A DNA stretch of 64,000 nucleotides, from the NCBI GenBank assembly GCA_029891345.1, contig CM057002.1:60316777-60380776 (forward strand). Direction: 5' to 3'. The position numbers and the translations under genes were made by a program. Each line of letters starts with the position of its first letter. The first letter of the stretch is position 1. This document shows, piece after piece, positions 1 through 10,559 of the stretch. The notes beneath the pieces are model-generated. The model was not told the DNA's origin, searched no databases, and was given only the letters and a program-made list of their open reading frames with translations. The DNA comes from Dryococelus australis (Eukaryota; Arthropoda; Insecta; Phasmatodea; Phasmatidae).

Positions 1-820
1 CAACCGTAAATGCACGTAAACACAACATGAAATTTAAGTTAATTTATTTTAGAATCTCATTAAGTATACTCATGGTTCACACTTACATTTGAAGAAGATA
101 GTTCAGTTTTAACGAATGCAAAATATTGTTAACGAATTTCATTAATTTCACAGTAATTTTTTAAAATATATTTTAGAAAAATTGCTTTGTATGTCAAAAA
201 TTTCTATTAAGTTCATTGATATTTGTTTCTAAGAAACGAATGAACCTTCGTCTAGAGTTTTTCATGATCTCATAAGAAATTATCAATGAAAAGTCCGGGG
301 AAAATATATGTTTGGCCATATAATATAAAGTCCATATACTGCCTACGCTGCGATGGAATTTTTTGACTACTATCCGTGCGTTAAGTGACACGACGAAATT
401 CTCAGAAACACAGATATGTTGAAAAAATGCAACTACTTAGTCAAATATGAAATGTGCGAGGCAAGGCAACAGGAATCGAGGGTAACAGGAGTACATAGAA
501 CCCCCTCCATATTTTACGGATGGGGTAGAACATAACATTCTCACCCTTCTAATTGCCTAATTGTCATGTTCTTTAGTTACTCAATATATTAAATAGCTAT
601 ATCAATGTTAATTATGTCATTAATTTACGGCATGGTGAAGCAAATAGTTTTCTAATAAAAAATACGTTGATAATAAAATGTTGATCATTTGAATGAATCA
701 TTTACGAAGAGAGATTTCCTGACTATTCTTTCAGTCGACTGCCGACTTCCAGTCGTATTTTCAAAATATAGCCTGCACTTTTCTTTGACTCTAATCTCTA
801 CATGCCTCCTCCAACTTATA
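1..820. other. Unassigned AT-rich DNA
   Basis: I see no gene, RNA or recognisable repeat here. The short open frames (65 and 88 codons on the minus strand) have no family resemblance, and the second runs across the start of the MITE at 821. It is probably old intergenic sequence. Confidence 0.5.
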
Positions 821-1055
821 GGCTGGTCACGGTAAAGTGAGCACTTTTTAAGGTCCTTCAGAATTTTGCCTGTAGCCCAATTTCTATCTTCCTGGTGCTT
901 TTTAATATATACCTTGCAGTGTGACCAATAAAAACAGTGTATACATTTCACAACTCTCAGAATTTAAAACCTAAGGCTGCAATAAAGATATATTTATTAG
1001 TGGTAAATGCCTGTTGGGAGGACCTTAAAGAGTGCTCACTTTACCGTGAATAGCC
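821..1055. mobile_element. Family A MITE, short form
   Basis: The ends are inverted repeats: GGCTGGTCACGGTAAAGTGA on the left and its near complement ending GTGAATAGCC on the right. Each end is flanked by TA, the target of Tc1/mariner-type insertions. At about 235 bp this is the short subfamily, also seen at 7075-7310 and 32900-33144. It has no coding capacity, so it must have been mobilised in trans. Superfamily assignment rests only on the TA target. Confidence 0.75.
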
Positions 1056-1257
1056 TATAAAAATACTCCAGCACCACTGCAGTGAAGTGTCGTGTACTTT
1101 CGCGCAGAACCTCCCGCCCCCAAGTGAGAAGCCAACTTTAATTTAAGGTTCCAGGCGTTGCAAACAAGAAAGTTTACGACACGTGCTGTACTTGAGTCAA
1201 CCCAACACTTGTGTCGTCACAAACAGAGAGCTGTAGGCTTTGTGTTCAGCTGTAGTA

Positions 1258-1440
1258 ATTTGGAGAGTGGAGTGGGGATATTCGTGAGGCTCTTAACATC
1301 AGACTGAGGGGAGTGTGGAGCAGCGCCGGAATGAAGGGGCGGGGGAAACGGGAAATCCCCGAGAAAACCCCGCCGACACCAGCGGCATCGTCCAGGCTGT
1401 AGTAACATGAACCAGGTCATTAACGTGGACCAGTAACACG
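1258..1440 (-). mobile_element. SINE family S1, degraded copy
   Basis: Read on the minus strand, this carries the S1 body: a GGCATCG/CGATGCC block, the GTTTTC-G-GG block, the GGCGCTGCTCC-like block and the terminal TTAAGAGCC block. The tRNA-like head at the right end is too diverged to show clear A and B boxes. The frame of 67 codons across it is accidental. Other copies lie at 4743, 8577, 23920, 34672, 38637 and 61703. Confidence 0.7.
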
Positions 1441-2339
1441 GTTTACGAATCAGTTTCCTAACGTAGAGTACAGTCGGTCTGAATAGTATAAAAGGAAGTC
1501 CCTGGCGCGCGCCTGGCTGTATGGCTGCGCTAATCTCGAGAGAACCACTGAAAGGATTTGGATGAGGTTTTTATTGTTAAGATCTGCATTTATCGTGGAA
1601 GGTTTATGTGTATTGAAAATTGCCGTAGCACTTATAGGAGCTGAGCGCTAACGGTATTAGTGAATCAAGTCGGGGAAAATTAGTTATTTCGCTACTTTCT
1701 AACGATGCTCTACCAAAACTGCACGGACGATTATTATAATTATTTTATTGTTAACAAGCTACATTGTTTCATACAGCTATGGACAGTGGGGCCACAGGCA
1801 ACTTCCCCTACTAAAACATTAAGTCTTAAGTCTTATGTGTTAAGTCTTAAGTCTTTCCCCATTTTATGTATTAGTGTATCGCTGAAAAAAACTAAATTGT
1901 ACCCGGGCGAAGCCGGGCCTGGTCGGTAGTGATATTATTTACTTAATTTATCTCTTCCAACTTTTTCACAGCTGATCTTTTGTTATTATGATCATGTACG
2001 TACACTTCTCTTCAGTTGTTAAACCTATTCATAGCACGTGTAGTTCTGATCTTGACGATTTCTTTTTATAGTCTGTTCGAGGTATTTTCACTCGTTTTGA
2101 AACAAACCGTTGAAAAGTCACCCCTTGCATGACGTGTTTAGGCGATTCCTAAATATGTTACGTGTCATGGACATTAAAAATATTACCATAGAAATATCTT
2201 AATTTGGCAAATTAAACTTTTATTATATTATCTATAAATTATAACATTTAGTTTATTATTAAGAGAGAAAACATGTGTGTTGGTGAAGTCTAGTACGAAA
2301 TAATTATCATGCTAAATATTATTAAACTGAGTGCATAAA
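1441..2339. other. Unassigned DNA containing one Helitron-like end
   Basis: Apart from the hairpin end at 1898-1931, I recognise nothing. A short local repeat of TTAAGTCTTA occurs near 1820-1855. No exon-like frame has a recognisable product. Confidence 0.4.
1898..1931 (+). mobile_element. Helitron-like 3' end
   Basis: The stem-loop CCCGGGCGAAGCCGGG is followed about 10 bases later by GGTAGT. Nonautonomous insect Helitrons commonly end in a GC hairpin with a GCGAAG-type loop followed by CTAG and then T, so this looks like a slightly decayed terminus (GTAG in place of CTAG). The 5' start (TCCTA-TAATATTATAAATGCG type) was not found upstream, so the element is truncated or diverged. A better copy is at 49651-49913. 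Confidence 0.5.
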
Positions 2340-2764
2340 GGCTATTCACGATAAAGTGAGCACTTTAGAAATGAACATCAGAAAAAAGTCGCTGCCTCTG
2401 CATGCATATGTTTTAATAGGCGCACTAAGTGACACTGGCCCAGTAAAGTTGGTAACAATGGATGGAAAGTACAGTAGTTATATATCTTAACGTCGATAAA
2501 AAAAAGTGTTAGATAACCCTTTGTGATAACTTAAAATTATTTCTTTCGCTTTCCGTTTATTTTAATGCACGGAAGTGTAAAAATTAGCAGAATTGTAAAG
2601 AATTTACTTTCTTAATAATTTCACAGTTTCACTTGACCGACGCACGACTCAAGTGATGAGACCCGTGGCAATGTTAATTTTACATAAGACGGATGAATGC
2701 ACACCGTGCAAGCAAGTATATCTTAAACAGGGCTTTAAAAAGTGCTCATTTTACCTTGAACAGC
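2340..2764. mobile_element. Family A MITE, long form
   Basis: The terminal inverted repeats are GGCTATTCACGATAAAGTGA on the left and an end reading ACCTTGAACAGC on the right. The interior matches the other ~400-430 bp copies, including the shared blocks TTGGTAACAATGGATGG, GTGTTAG-TAACC and AAATTATTTCTTTCGCTTTC. The flanking TA is decayed. It is non-coding; the 67-codon frame starting at 2693 straddles its right end. Confidence 0.75.
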
Positions 2765-2825
2765 ATATACAAATGTCATGCGTTGTTTCACTGGTGTTGT
2801 TTTATAGACTTGGATAATCTTGGTT

Positions 2826-2885
2826 TGCGCGAGATGGAGGAATATCCTGAAAGTAAAACTATAGCAGGGCTTAAAAAAAGTTGGA
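2826..2885 (-). mobile_element. Fragment of family B repeat
   Basis: The minus strand matches the left part of family B (43683-44006 and 61617-62188): a TGAAGCCCTG-like block, then a GGATATTCCTCC block. Only about 60 bp remains. Confidence 0.55.
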
Positions 2886-2973
2886 AATGCCCTTGAATTG
2901 ACTACATTTGGCTATGCAGTAGAAAACGTGAAGGAGAACAACTAGAGAACGAAAGGAGGTTTACCAGAAACTT

Positions 2974-3737
2974 TGATCTTAATAAACGTGAAGTAATAGT
3001 GCTACGCGCTCGCTGATTCGCATACCGCGCGAGCGAGTGGAAGTGAAGGACAGCAGTCATATGGTAGAGGCGGCAGCAAGTCAGAGGATTGTTACGAAAG
3101 AACAGGCGAGCGATAGGGCCGTAGCCGCGTATCTGTTACGGAAATAGAGCGGCCTATCACAAAGGACGCCGCTGCACACACTGGTAAACATATCTCAGCT
3201 TGCGCCTCGCTGACCTTGAGGAGCTCACATTTCTCCATTTATCACGCAGGAATGTCGTCGTTACCTTTCCTAGAACAACTTGGAATGTTGAGAACGTTCT
3301 AGACGGCACCTACCTCAAGTACAAATACCACATGCGGGCCTCTGAGACGAGAGTGATGAAGAGCCGAGAGTTTGGCGTTCCGTGTGACCTTGAGCGACTG
3401 TCGGGCGATTCCGGAGCGGCGATCTGCGAGCATGCGTCGGCGAGCTGATGTGCAGTGAAGAGTGGGACTGATCTGCGGGACTGTGGACTGGATGTGTGAC
3501 TGTGAAGACATTCGGAACGATATAAAAAGACAGTTTTAACTAAACGAGTGGAAATAATTGGAGCAGTTTAAGGGACATTGGCAATAGTAAAGACTGAGAT
3601 AAATACTTTAATTGAGTAAGAGTTAATAGGACGGTCAGACTGGTAAATAACATATGTTTGAATGTTTGTAGTATTGTGAATAAATACCATTTTTTAATTT
3701 AGTTCTTATATTTTTATTAAGACCTCCATCCCTTACA
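2974..3737 (+). mobile_element. Solo LTR of an LTR retrotransposon
   Basis: The segment begins TG (TGATCTTAATAAACG) and ends CA (CATCCCTTACA). It is flanked by a perfect 5-bp duplication, AACTT, at 2969-2973 and 3738-3742. A TATA-like box, TATAAAAAG, lies at 3521 and an AATAAA signal at 3679-3684, in the order expected for U3, R and U5. The 764-bp length is within the usual LTR range. No primer-binding site, polypurine tract, internal region or second LTR follows, so this is most simply a solo LTR left by recombination. A 5-bp duplication fits the Gypsy and BEL/Pao types; I cannot choose between them. The 82-codon frame at 3200-3448 lies inside the U3-like part and is not a gene. Confidence 0.65.
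3521..3530 (+). promoter_or_regulatory. TATA-like box of the solo LTR
   Basis: TATAAAAAGA lies about 150 bp upstream of the AATAAA signal and within the last third of the LTR, the usual position of a retrotransposon core promoter. Activity is inferred, not shown. Confidence 0.45.
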
Positions 3738-3742
3738 AACTT

Positions 3743-4742
3743 GGATACGCCCCTCAGGCGTCCCATGTAACAATAGTTTAACACGACAGAAAAGTCCTCT
3801 TTATGCTAACAAATATAACATTGTAGCCAACCGAGCACATTACGTGCGATAGTGTTGAGCTGGGCGAAAATAGTTTTCTTGAAAATGCGTGACTGAGAAT
3901 CTAGCTGCCCGTTTACTGGTCCAGCCGTACAGGCTTAAAGAGCTCTCTTGGACTCACCCCTCGGAATCACGTTACTAAATACATTTAATGTAACCTAACT
4001 TAAGATTTGTGCTATGCCTTCTCAAACGATTCAGAAAACTCCTGGCCGGAAAGCGTATTGCCGAAGTTTTCTGCGACAGAGAGGGTGCAGGTTGAAAATC
4101 TCACACAAAAAAAAAAAAAACAGATTCAGTTTCCATAAGCGTTTAATAATATGCTAATACATTTATAGAGGACTACTTACTGTAAATTAACGCCGATATT
4201 TATTAAGGTATATGGTAATACTCTGACGTTAAATTACCAGTTATTTACACTTTTTTTTAAATCAGTTGTCAAAGTGCTTAATTAACCATAAAACTAATGT
4301 AGAAATATAGCATACATCTGCTTTTTTATAAATAAGGTTTGGTATAATTACATAATTCTGCGCAAATAATACAACTTAAGAAACTTTACGCCCACAATAA
4401 CCTTTTTAAGGACATGGATACGGGATTCACAGTTATTAGCGGATTGGGAACATTTCTGGGTTGGAACTCGATACGAGGCTATTTGAGGAAATAAGCTATA
4501 CTGCACGAAGCATTCCTTTTTCTTCAAGCACTACTAATTTGAGTAACAAATTCATAAACAAATAAATGAAAATATAGTTTTTTAGAAAACCAATAGGTCT
4601 ACTTTTTTGGACGAAGTTTTAAATTGTACTTGGTGACGTATCTAAGAAAGCAGATGTATATCTGTACCAATATAATGCATATTCATTTAACATTTCACCT
4701 ACAATTTTTTATCTGGTTGGAATAACATTTCCCATTTAAAAG
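3743..4742. other. Unassigned AT-rich DNA
   Basis: I see no open frame of note. It contains an A-run near 4110 and T-runs near 4250. No repeat family was recognised. Confidence 0.4.
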
Positions 4743-4996
4743 CGCCGTGGTGGTGTAGTGGTCATATTTCTTGGCCCTGACCTAGGTTACCCGGGTTAGA
4801 TTCCCTGCGTGGTCGCTCCTGCATGGGAGCACATGGGAATCGTGCCAGACAGCGCCGCTGGTCCGCGGGTTTTCCCCGAGACATAATTCGTTTCCTCCAC
4901 CCTTGCATTCCGGCGCTGGTCCACACTCACCCCATCAGCTCTCAAGAACTCGATGTTAAGAGCCTCCCAAATCTCTCCACTCTCCACGCCGTTAAA
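4743..4996 (+). mobile_element. SINE family S1, near full length
   Basis: The head GCCGTGGTGGTGTAGTGGTC resembles a tRNA 5' half with an A box. GGGTTAGATTCCCTG matches a decayed B box (consensus GGTTCGAATCC). The S1 body follows: CGTGCCAGACAGCGCCGCTGG, the GGGTTTTC block, TTCCGGCGCTGGTCC and GATGTTAAGAGCC. It ends in an A-rich tail near 4990. The parts match a tRNA-derived RNA polymerase III SINE. The two shifted frames of 66 and 70 codons across it are artefacts. Confidence 0.8.
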
Positions 4997-5069
4997 AAAA
5001 AAATACATACATCTAATTTTTAATTTGCAACCAAATATTACAGTAACACACGTTTAAGAATATGTTATA

Positions 5070-5487
5070 GGCCAATTACGATAAAATGGGCACTTTTGAA
5101 AGCCTTGCTTAAGATCTACTTGTATACACATTGTATATTCTTCCTAATTATGTAAAATTAACGTGGCTATAGGCCTCATCACTTTATGCATGCGTCGGTC
5201 AAAAGAAACTGTGCAATTATTAAGAAAGTAAATACGTTACAAATATGCTCATTTTTACACTTCCGTGCATTTAAAAAACAGAAAGTGAAAGAAATAATTT
5301 TAATTTATTACAAAAGGTTACCTATCACTTTTTATTCGACGTTAAGTTATGGAACTACTTTCCATCCATAGTTACCAACTTTAGTGGGCGAGTGTCACTC
5401 AGTGCGCCCATTCAAATATATTGATGCAGAGGCAGTGCCTTTTTTTGTAAGGTTCATTTCTAAAGTGCTCACTTTATCGTGAACAGC
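5070..5487. mobile_element. Family A MITE, long form
   Basis: The left end GGCCAATTACGATAAAATGG and the right end TTTATCGTGAACAGC are diverged inverted repeats of the family. The interior is in the opposite orientation to the 2340 copy, with the AAAATTAACGTGGC and GGTTACCTATCACTTTTTAT blocks. It is non-coding. Confidence 0.75.
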
Positions 5488-7074
5488 ATTTTACAAATTA
5501 CACGCGATAAAAATTTTTGTACAGTATCTCAATCTATATGCTTTATGTTCCAAAGATTGCTAGGAAAACTACAACGAACGGTGAATAACATCATCAGCCT
5601 TAAAATACATTATTTGTACTAGATGACGTACCCATAGTTTAAAAATGTCTTCATTATCAACTTCTGACAGTTCGTAACCATAAAATACCTAGTGCTGACG
5701 CTCATCCCCGCAGTTCTGCAAGCGACATAATGGAACACGTGCTCACAAATGTGATCACAGAGCCTCGTTGTTTATCTCTCTGCCGCTCTACATCACAAGC
5801 CAAATAATCTCGGCTTACATGGGACCACGCTGTAAGATAACCTCGATTCCAAGTGGTAAACAAAGCCTATCCCAATCTCGCTGGAGGTGGGCGTAATTTT
5901 GCTGGGCGTCTTGGTTAAGAGTTATATGGACCTACAGCCTTTTTTGTGAAATAGTTGTCTGCGAATACTCGTATCTCGGTCAATAAATGTCCTGCAACTA
6001 CAACTTTCTGTCAGAAAAAAAAAAAAAACAATTATCTATGTAATTTATTATTTTACCTTTGTCATATTTAGTATATTATTGGAGAAAAATATTAGTGAAG
6101 ATTGTCAAATATCGCATTTCTAAAGCTTGCATATGCAGTTTCCTTAAGCGGCAAGAGAAAAGTACGAAGATACGGACGCAGTTTACTCTTCTTACGTCGC
6201 GTGTAATATAACCCCTATGTTACAGATACAATTTACACAGCGTCACGGCGGAAACACTGCACGCCTTGTTCGTAAGAGCGATGGGACACTAGGCGTGCGT
6301 GTTAATGTCGCCCGTATTGCTCCCTCGCTTCTTGACCTTGGATGCGCAGCTCCAACTAACTCCTAAGTGACCCAGCTTTGTGCATAAAATCGATGCATTA
6401 TTTCTATACTCTATGGCAGAATACTTATCAGAATTTTGTTATTAACTGATTTCCGTGGCACAGCATGTTCTTATACGTAAGAGCTGGTATCGCCGTAACG
6501 AAGATTTTAGAAAGAATTCCACAGCAATGTTTAGCCTATTGATTATGTCGCTTTTCGTATCATAATTTCACGCCGTAATAGATTATTTATCCGGAACTTC
6601 AGAATCAAAATAAAATCCAAAGATATTTGGTGCTCACGCATAAATATTATCAAATTCATATTCAAACACTTCGAACACAAATCTATTCAATTCATTCCAA
6701 TCACCCAAATGCACAGTATCTTAAAAATGAGAAAACGGGTAATGTGTTACATAGAAATGTGTAGTATTTTTTTGTTTCCGCATTGCAGATAATATTTCAA
6801 AATAATTCTCACGTGCTTATATGGTTTATTGGTAAAAAATATTCTAAATTAAAATATTCAGCGAACAAATAAAATAATATCAATAATCAATACTTAATTT
6901 AACAGTGAAACAGACTTGAGATGTAATAATACTTACACGCACAACTAAACAACATCTATTTGTTTGTGAATACTTGACAAATAAGCAAAACTAATTTTGA
7001 GACTATTAAATAATAATAAGAAATAGCTTGTCAAGCAATATGTTAATATGATATCTATGAATTAGACCGTTATA
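5488..7074. other. Unassigned DNA
   Basis: There is no recognisable gene. A GC-richer patch lies at about 6230-6380 and an A-run near 6016. The rest is AT-rich, with no frame resembling a known protein. Confidence 0.4.
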
Positions 7075-7310
7075 GGCTGTTCATGGTAAAGTTATCACTT
7101 TTTAACAGCCAAACAGCCATTAACCACTAATAAATGTATTTTATTGCAGCCTCACAGGTAAAATTTTGAGAGTAATGAAATGTACATAATACACGGTGTT
7201 TATTAGACACACAGGAATGTTTGTTCTAAAAAGTGGAAGAAAGATGAAAATTCGCTGAAAGGAAAAATTATGCAGGGCCTTAAAAAGTGCTCACTTTACC
7301 GTGAACAGCC
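7075..7310. mobile_element. Family A MITE, short form
   Basis: The ends are GGCTGTTCATGGTAAAGT and a right end reading TTTACCGTGAACAGCC, each bordered by TA. The 236-bp length and interior (CATTAACCACTAATAAATG, ATTGCAGCC) match the copy at 821-1055. Confidence 0.8.
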
Positions 7311-7580
7311 TATAGCATACGCGACACCTATACTTAATATAAGGTACACATATACTCATAACAAATTCGCGAACTGTCCGTAAAACTTCTATAAATCATG
7401 TGTTCATGTATACTTTCCTTTACATTTATTTTTACAACAAGTTCAACACTTAATATTCAAGTAACTTTGAAACTTGGCCAGAGGAAATGTGTAACATTTC
7501 GGAACACTGTTTTCGTTAACAGTTCGCTAAGCTTTGTCTAAACCACATGGTTTTGAAAGTTTTTCACGAGACAGAGAAAA

Positions 7581-7582
<2 letters not shown>

Positions 7583-7666
<84 letters not shown>
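7583..7666. repeat. (GA)n microsatellite
   Basis: About 40 uninterrupted GA repeats. The Arg-Glu frame that crosses it at 7547-7789 is a repeat artefact. Confidence 0.95.
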
Positions 7667-7669
<3 letters not shown>

Positions 7670-8562
7670 ATAATTCCTAAGTTGTGGCGCGAAAGATGGT
7701 CTCTGCGCGGCTTATGTCCTCAATATGTCCTAAATTTCCTCTGCAATTACACTTCCCCATTGCCTCATATACTGTACTTGCCCGATTAGATTACTGTAAG
7801 GCAAACTATTTGCAGCTTTGTAATAACGTAAAATTACGTATCAGACTTCACACATGTGTATGGCTTCCCTTAGAAAGTGAAATCGAAATTTCGTGGTCAG
7901 AAAAAAAACGCCGTAGCGACCTGTGGTCCAAGAGGTCTTCTCTGTCTGCAGTGAGAAATTTTACGTCTGTGTCTTACGTCGAAGGGTTGTGCAAAAACAG
8001 AACAGAGACGATGCCGCCTCATAAATATTCTTGGCTGCGAACAGCCTGTACAGACTTCGAGCTCCTAACTCACTCACACCGAAGTTTGGGCGCAAATTAT
8101 TTCTGGTCCATGCTCGTTGATTACTCAACGCAACGACTCAGGGTGTAAAGTCGCCTTCTTGTTTATAAGAAAAGTATTAGTTTGTTTTTACAAAAATTAT
8201 ATCTGTGTGTTTGCTAGCAAACAGAGGCCGGTGTTTCAATAGAATAACTGGTTTTAACTCATTTTTGATGTCCTTAGAAAACATTTTTTGGTCTATGAAA
8301 TGTTACTTTTATTCATTATTTCGTACAATCATCAACCTATTTGGTTACAGTAACATTGTTTATCATTTTTCGCATGCACACGCCATATATTCTTGGCTGG
8401 GCTGTATAACCAGTACTTCATTATACGTTTATATTGTGCCAGGCTTCGAAATAACAACAAAAAATATTTCCTAGAGTTTAACAAATATTTCCTGGGTGTC
8501 AGTTAGTAGAACTTAGACTGCTTTTGTGGAATTTATTTAGTGCAGCATAAGACTTAATGTCT
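7667..8562. other. Unassigned DNA with a 154-codon open frame
   Basis: A plus-strand frame at 7684-8148 encodes 154 codons. I recognise no domain, signal peptide or membrane segment in it, and it starts just after the GA repeat. It may be chance. Nothing else stands out. Confidence 0.35.
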
Positions 8563-8576
8563 GTAGGTTAAACGAG

Positions 8577-8796
8577 TGAGTGAAGAGATTTCGGCAGCGA
8601 GGTCTTGAGAGCCGATGAGGGTGACTGAGGTGAATATGGAGCAGCGCCGGAATGAAAGGGAGGGGGAAAGGAAGATCCCAGAGAAAACCCTCCGACCAAC
8701 GGCATCGTCCGGCACAGTTCCCAGATGCAAAAATTCGATGACCCGGTTCGCCTCGATGGAAGGCGAGCGGGCTAACCGCTCGGCCACCGCGGCCGC
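8577..8796 (-). mobile_element. SINE family S1, full length with target-site duplication
   Basis: This is the best-bounded SINE in the window. On the minus strand it begins with a tRNA-like head containing GGTGGCCGAGCGGTTAGCCC (A-box region, Leu/Ser-type D-arm) and a B-box-like GAACCGGGTC. The S1 body follows, with GGACGATGCCG, GGCGCTGCTCC and CATCGGCTCTCAAGACCTCG. A perfect 14-bp duplication, GTAGGTTAAACGAG, flanks it at 8563-8576 and 8797-8810. That length is typical of target-primed reverse transcription by a LINE partner. The intact duplication suggests a fairly recent insertion. Confidence 0.9.
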
Positions 8797-8810
8797 GTAG
8801 GTTAAACGAG

Positions 8811-9035
8811 ATTCGCGTGGTGTGATTGTTTTGTGTCTACTGTCTAGGAGGACTTATTACACGGCGTGAAAGATCGATGTAACTAGCGATACGGTAAACA
8901 CAGGTGAGACAACGACGATGCACAAGTATGCCAGTCTCTTTCACCACTTTGCACCTTTCTACGCTAATTTCGTGGCTTAATACAGCTCGTACAGACCAGT
9001 AACTATCATCAGCCTTTTCGCTTCTTGTCTTTCTG
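8811..9035. other. Unassigned spacer
   Basis: I see nothing recognisable between the SINE and the family C element. Confidence 0.4.
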
Positions 9036-9423
9036 CACTCTAAATTCTAATCAGTTGAAAGCCACTGATCCGCAGTGAAATTATACGACTCGAATCAGTG
9101 AAATTGGCTCCACTTAGGATCGGTGGAATACAACTGGTATGTTTCAGTGAAACAATTCCACTGATTGAGTAAGTGACAGCCAACTGCGCGTGCGGCGAAT
9201 CAAATATTATTTTAATGAATTTAGCTAAATAATTACGAATACTAAACATATTTCCGATTGCACTGTTTATAATGTGCAATTTTACGTAATTCTGAAGGAA
9301 AAAAAATTCATCTCGGTTTCCACGATTTCAACCTACAGCATCCAGCTTCTATACCGTTAACAATCGAATTACCAAGCCATCGCTGACCACAAGAGGGAAA
9401 GTATAAGAATTGTATTTATTTTA

Positions 9424-9911
9424 CCTATTCAGACCCATTGTACACAGTTGTGTACATTACTCACGTGTAGGTAATTTTTGGTCTGTATTGCATACTGCGA
9501 AGCGCAGTGACCAATGATCTTAAGGGTGGGTAAATTATTCCCAAACCGTCTTATGCCCAGTTGCACCATCGATCCCAGATCGGATGTAAGATTTTCACAG
9601 AAAACTGTTGCAGCCTCTTTGGTTGGAAGCTTGAACTCGAGTGGTGCAACCAAATATGTTAGAAGAGGCTGCAACAGTTTTCTGTGAAAATCTTACGTCC
9701 GATCTAGGATCGAGTTTCGAACCACGATGGTGCAACTGGACATTACTGGTCTAGATCATTATTCTGCATATAAATGTAGCCGAACATAGAGCCAGCAGCC
9801 CGTTGGCTGCGACAACAAAACAAGTGTTGTGTAGACGTAAGTACAGCACTCATCATAAAAAAAATTTGTTTGCAACACCTAAAACCATAAATTAAAGTAG
9901 GTTCGAAAGGG
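9424..9911. mobile_element. TTAA-target (piggyBac-like) MITE nested in family C
   Basis: The left end CCTATTCAGACCCATTGTAC and the right end GTTCGAAAGGG resemble the better preserved element at 36583-36848, including the subterminal palindrome GTACACAGTTGTGTAC. The flanks are TTTA and TTAG, decayed from TTAA. The uninterrupted family C copy at 10560-11434 lacks this DNA at the corresponding point, which supports it being an insertion. It is itself interrupted by the element at 9554-9742. Confidence 0.5.
9554..9742. mobile_element. Long-TIR MITE with TTA duplication (PIF/Harbinger-like)
   Basis: The two ends are near-perfect inverted repeats of about 75 bp, starting TGCCCAGTTGCACCATCGAT and separated by about 40 bp. 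They are flanked by TTA at 9551-9553 and 9743-9745. A 3-bp TTA/TAA target is typical of PIF/Harbinger elements. The transcript would fold into a strong hairpin. The 81-codon minus-strand frame at 9429-9674 is an artefact of the repeat. Confidence 0.7.
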
Positions 9912-10559
9912 TTAGCGAAAATGCGTCGCTTTAAATTGCATGCCCTTTATTTTCGTTTCTAGTTCAATTAGAAACTTTTAGGATTTTTAAAACCAATATT
10001 ACGTATGAATGCACTCACTTCGACACATTTAAAGTAATTTAAGCCTTCAAACCGAGCGTTGTGATAATTACGTGAAAACGAAATTAAAGACGTTAAAACT
10101 GAATGAAAGACTGAATTGTTTAAGTTGCCTCATAAAGCGATATTACAAAAAAATTAACTCATATTTAAAAAGTATTTTTGTGGTTTTTACTAGTTTATGC
10201 GTTGATATTTCGTTTGATACACGGTGTTTAACTTATCCATCAGTAAAAAAAAAAAATCACTGAAAAGCAGAGAATGGAATGTTTGATAAATAATTGGGAA
10301 ATGTCACTGAATCAGTAATTGAAGGAAAACTACTGCCATTTTTCACTAATGCATTTGTTAAATTGATGAAGTGATTGTTGAAAAAGTTAGATGTAGTTAA
10401 CTGATTTAAACAGTGAAATTTTCACTGATTCAGAATTCGAGTTTGATGAAAACAAACACTGCTTCTCCTCTCTGGATGGAATACAACAGCGGGAACAGAC
10501 ATATCGCAGTATTCCTGTGTCATGATACGAATATGAAACAAACTATTGTCTCCCTTCTA

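Larger units (their letters stand above)
9036..10443. mobile_element. Family C MITE, copy 1, interrupted by nested insertions
   Basis: The left end CACTCTAAATTCTAATCAGT and the right end ACTGATTCAGAATTCGAGTT are inverted repeats. Subterminal ATCAGTG/CACTGAT words recur many times. The interior matches copy 2 (10560-11434), for example GCCTTCAAAC, AAAGACGT and GAATGAAA blocks. Comparison with copy 2 shows about 490 bp of extra DNA at 9424-9911, a separate insertion. The first and last bases are approximate because no clear duplication remains. Confidence 0.65.

Noticed and set aside
7547..7789. Arg-Glu repeat protein
   Set aside because: Translation of a (GA)n microsatellite.
7684..8148. 154-codon frame as a real gene
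   Set aside because: No start context, domain or codon pattern to support it, and it starts beside a microsatellite; left as unassigned.
8720..8796. Leu/Ser-like tRNA gene on the minus strand
   Set aside because: It is the head of an S1 SINE with a 14-bp duplication and lacks an acceptor stem.
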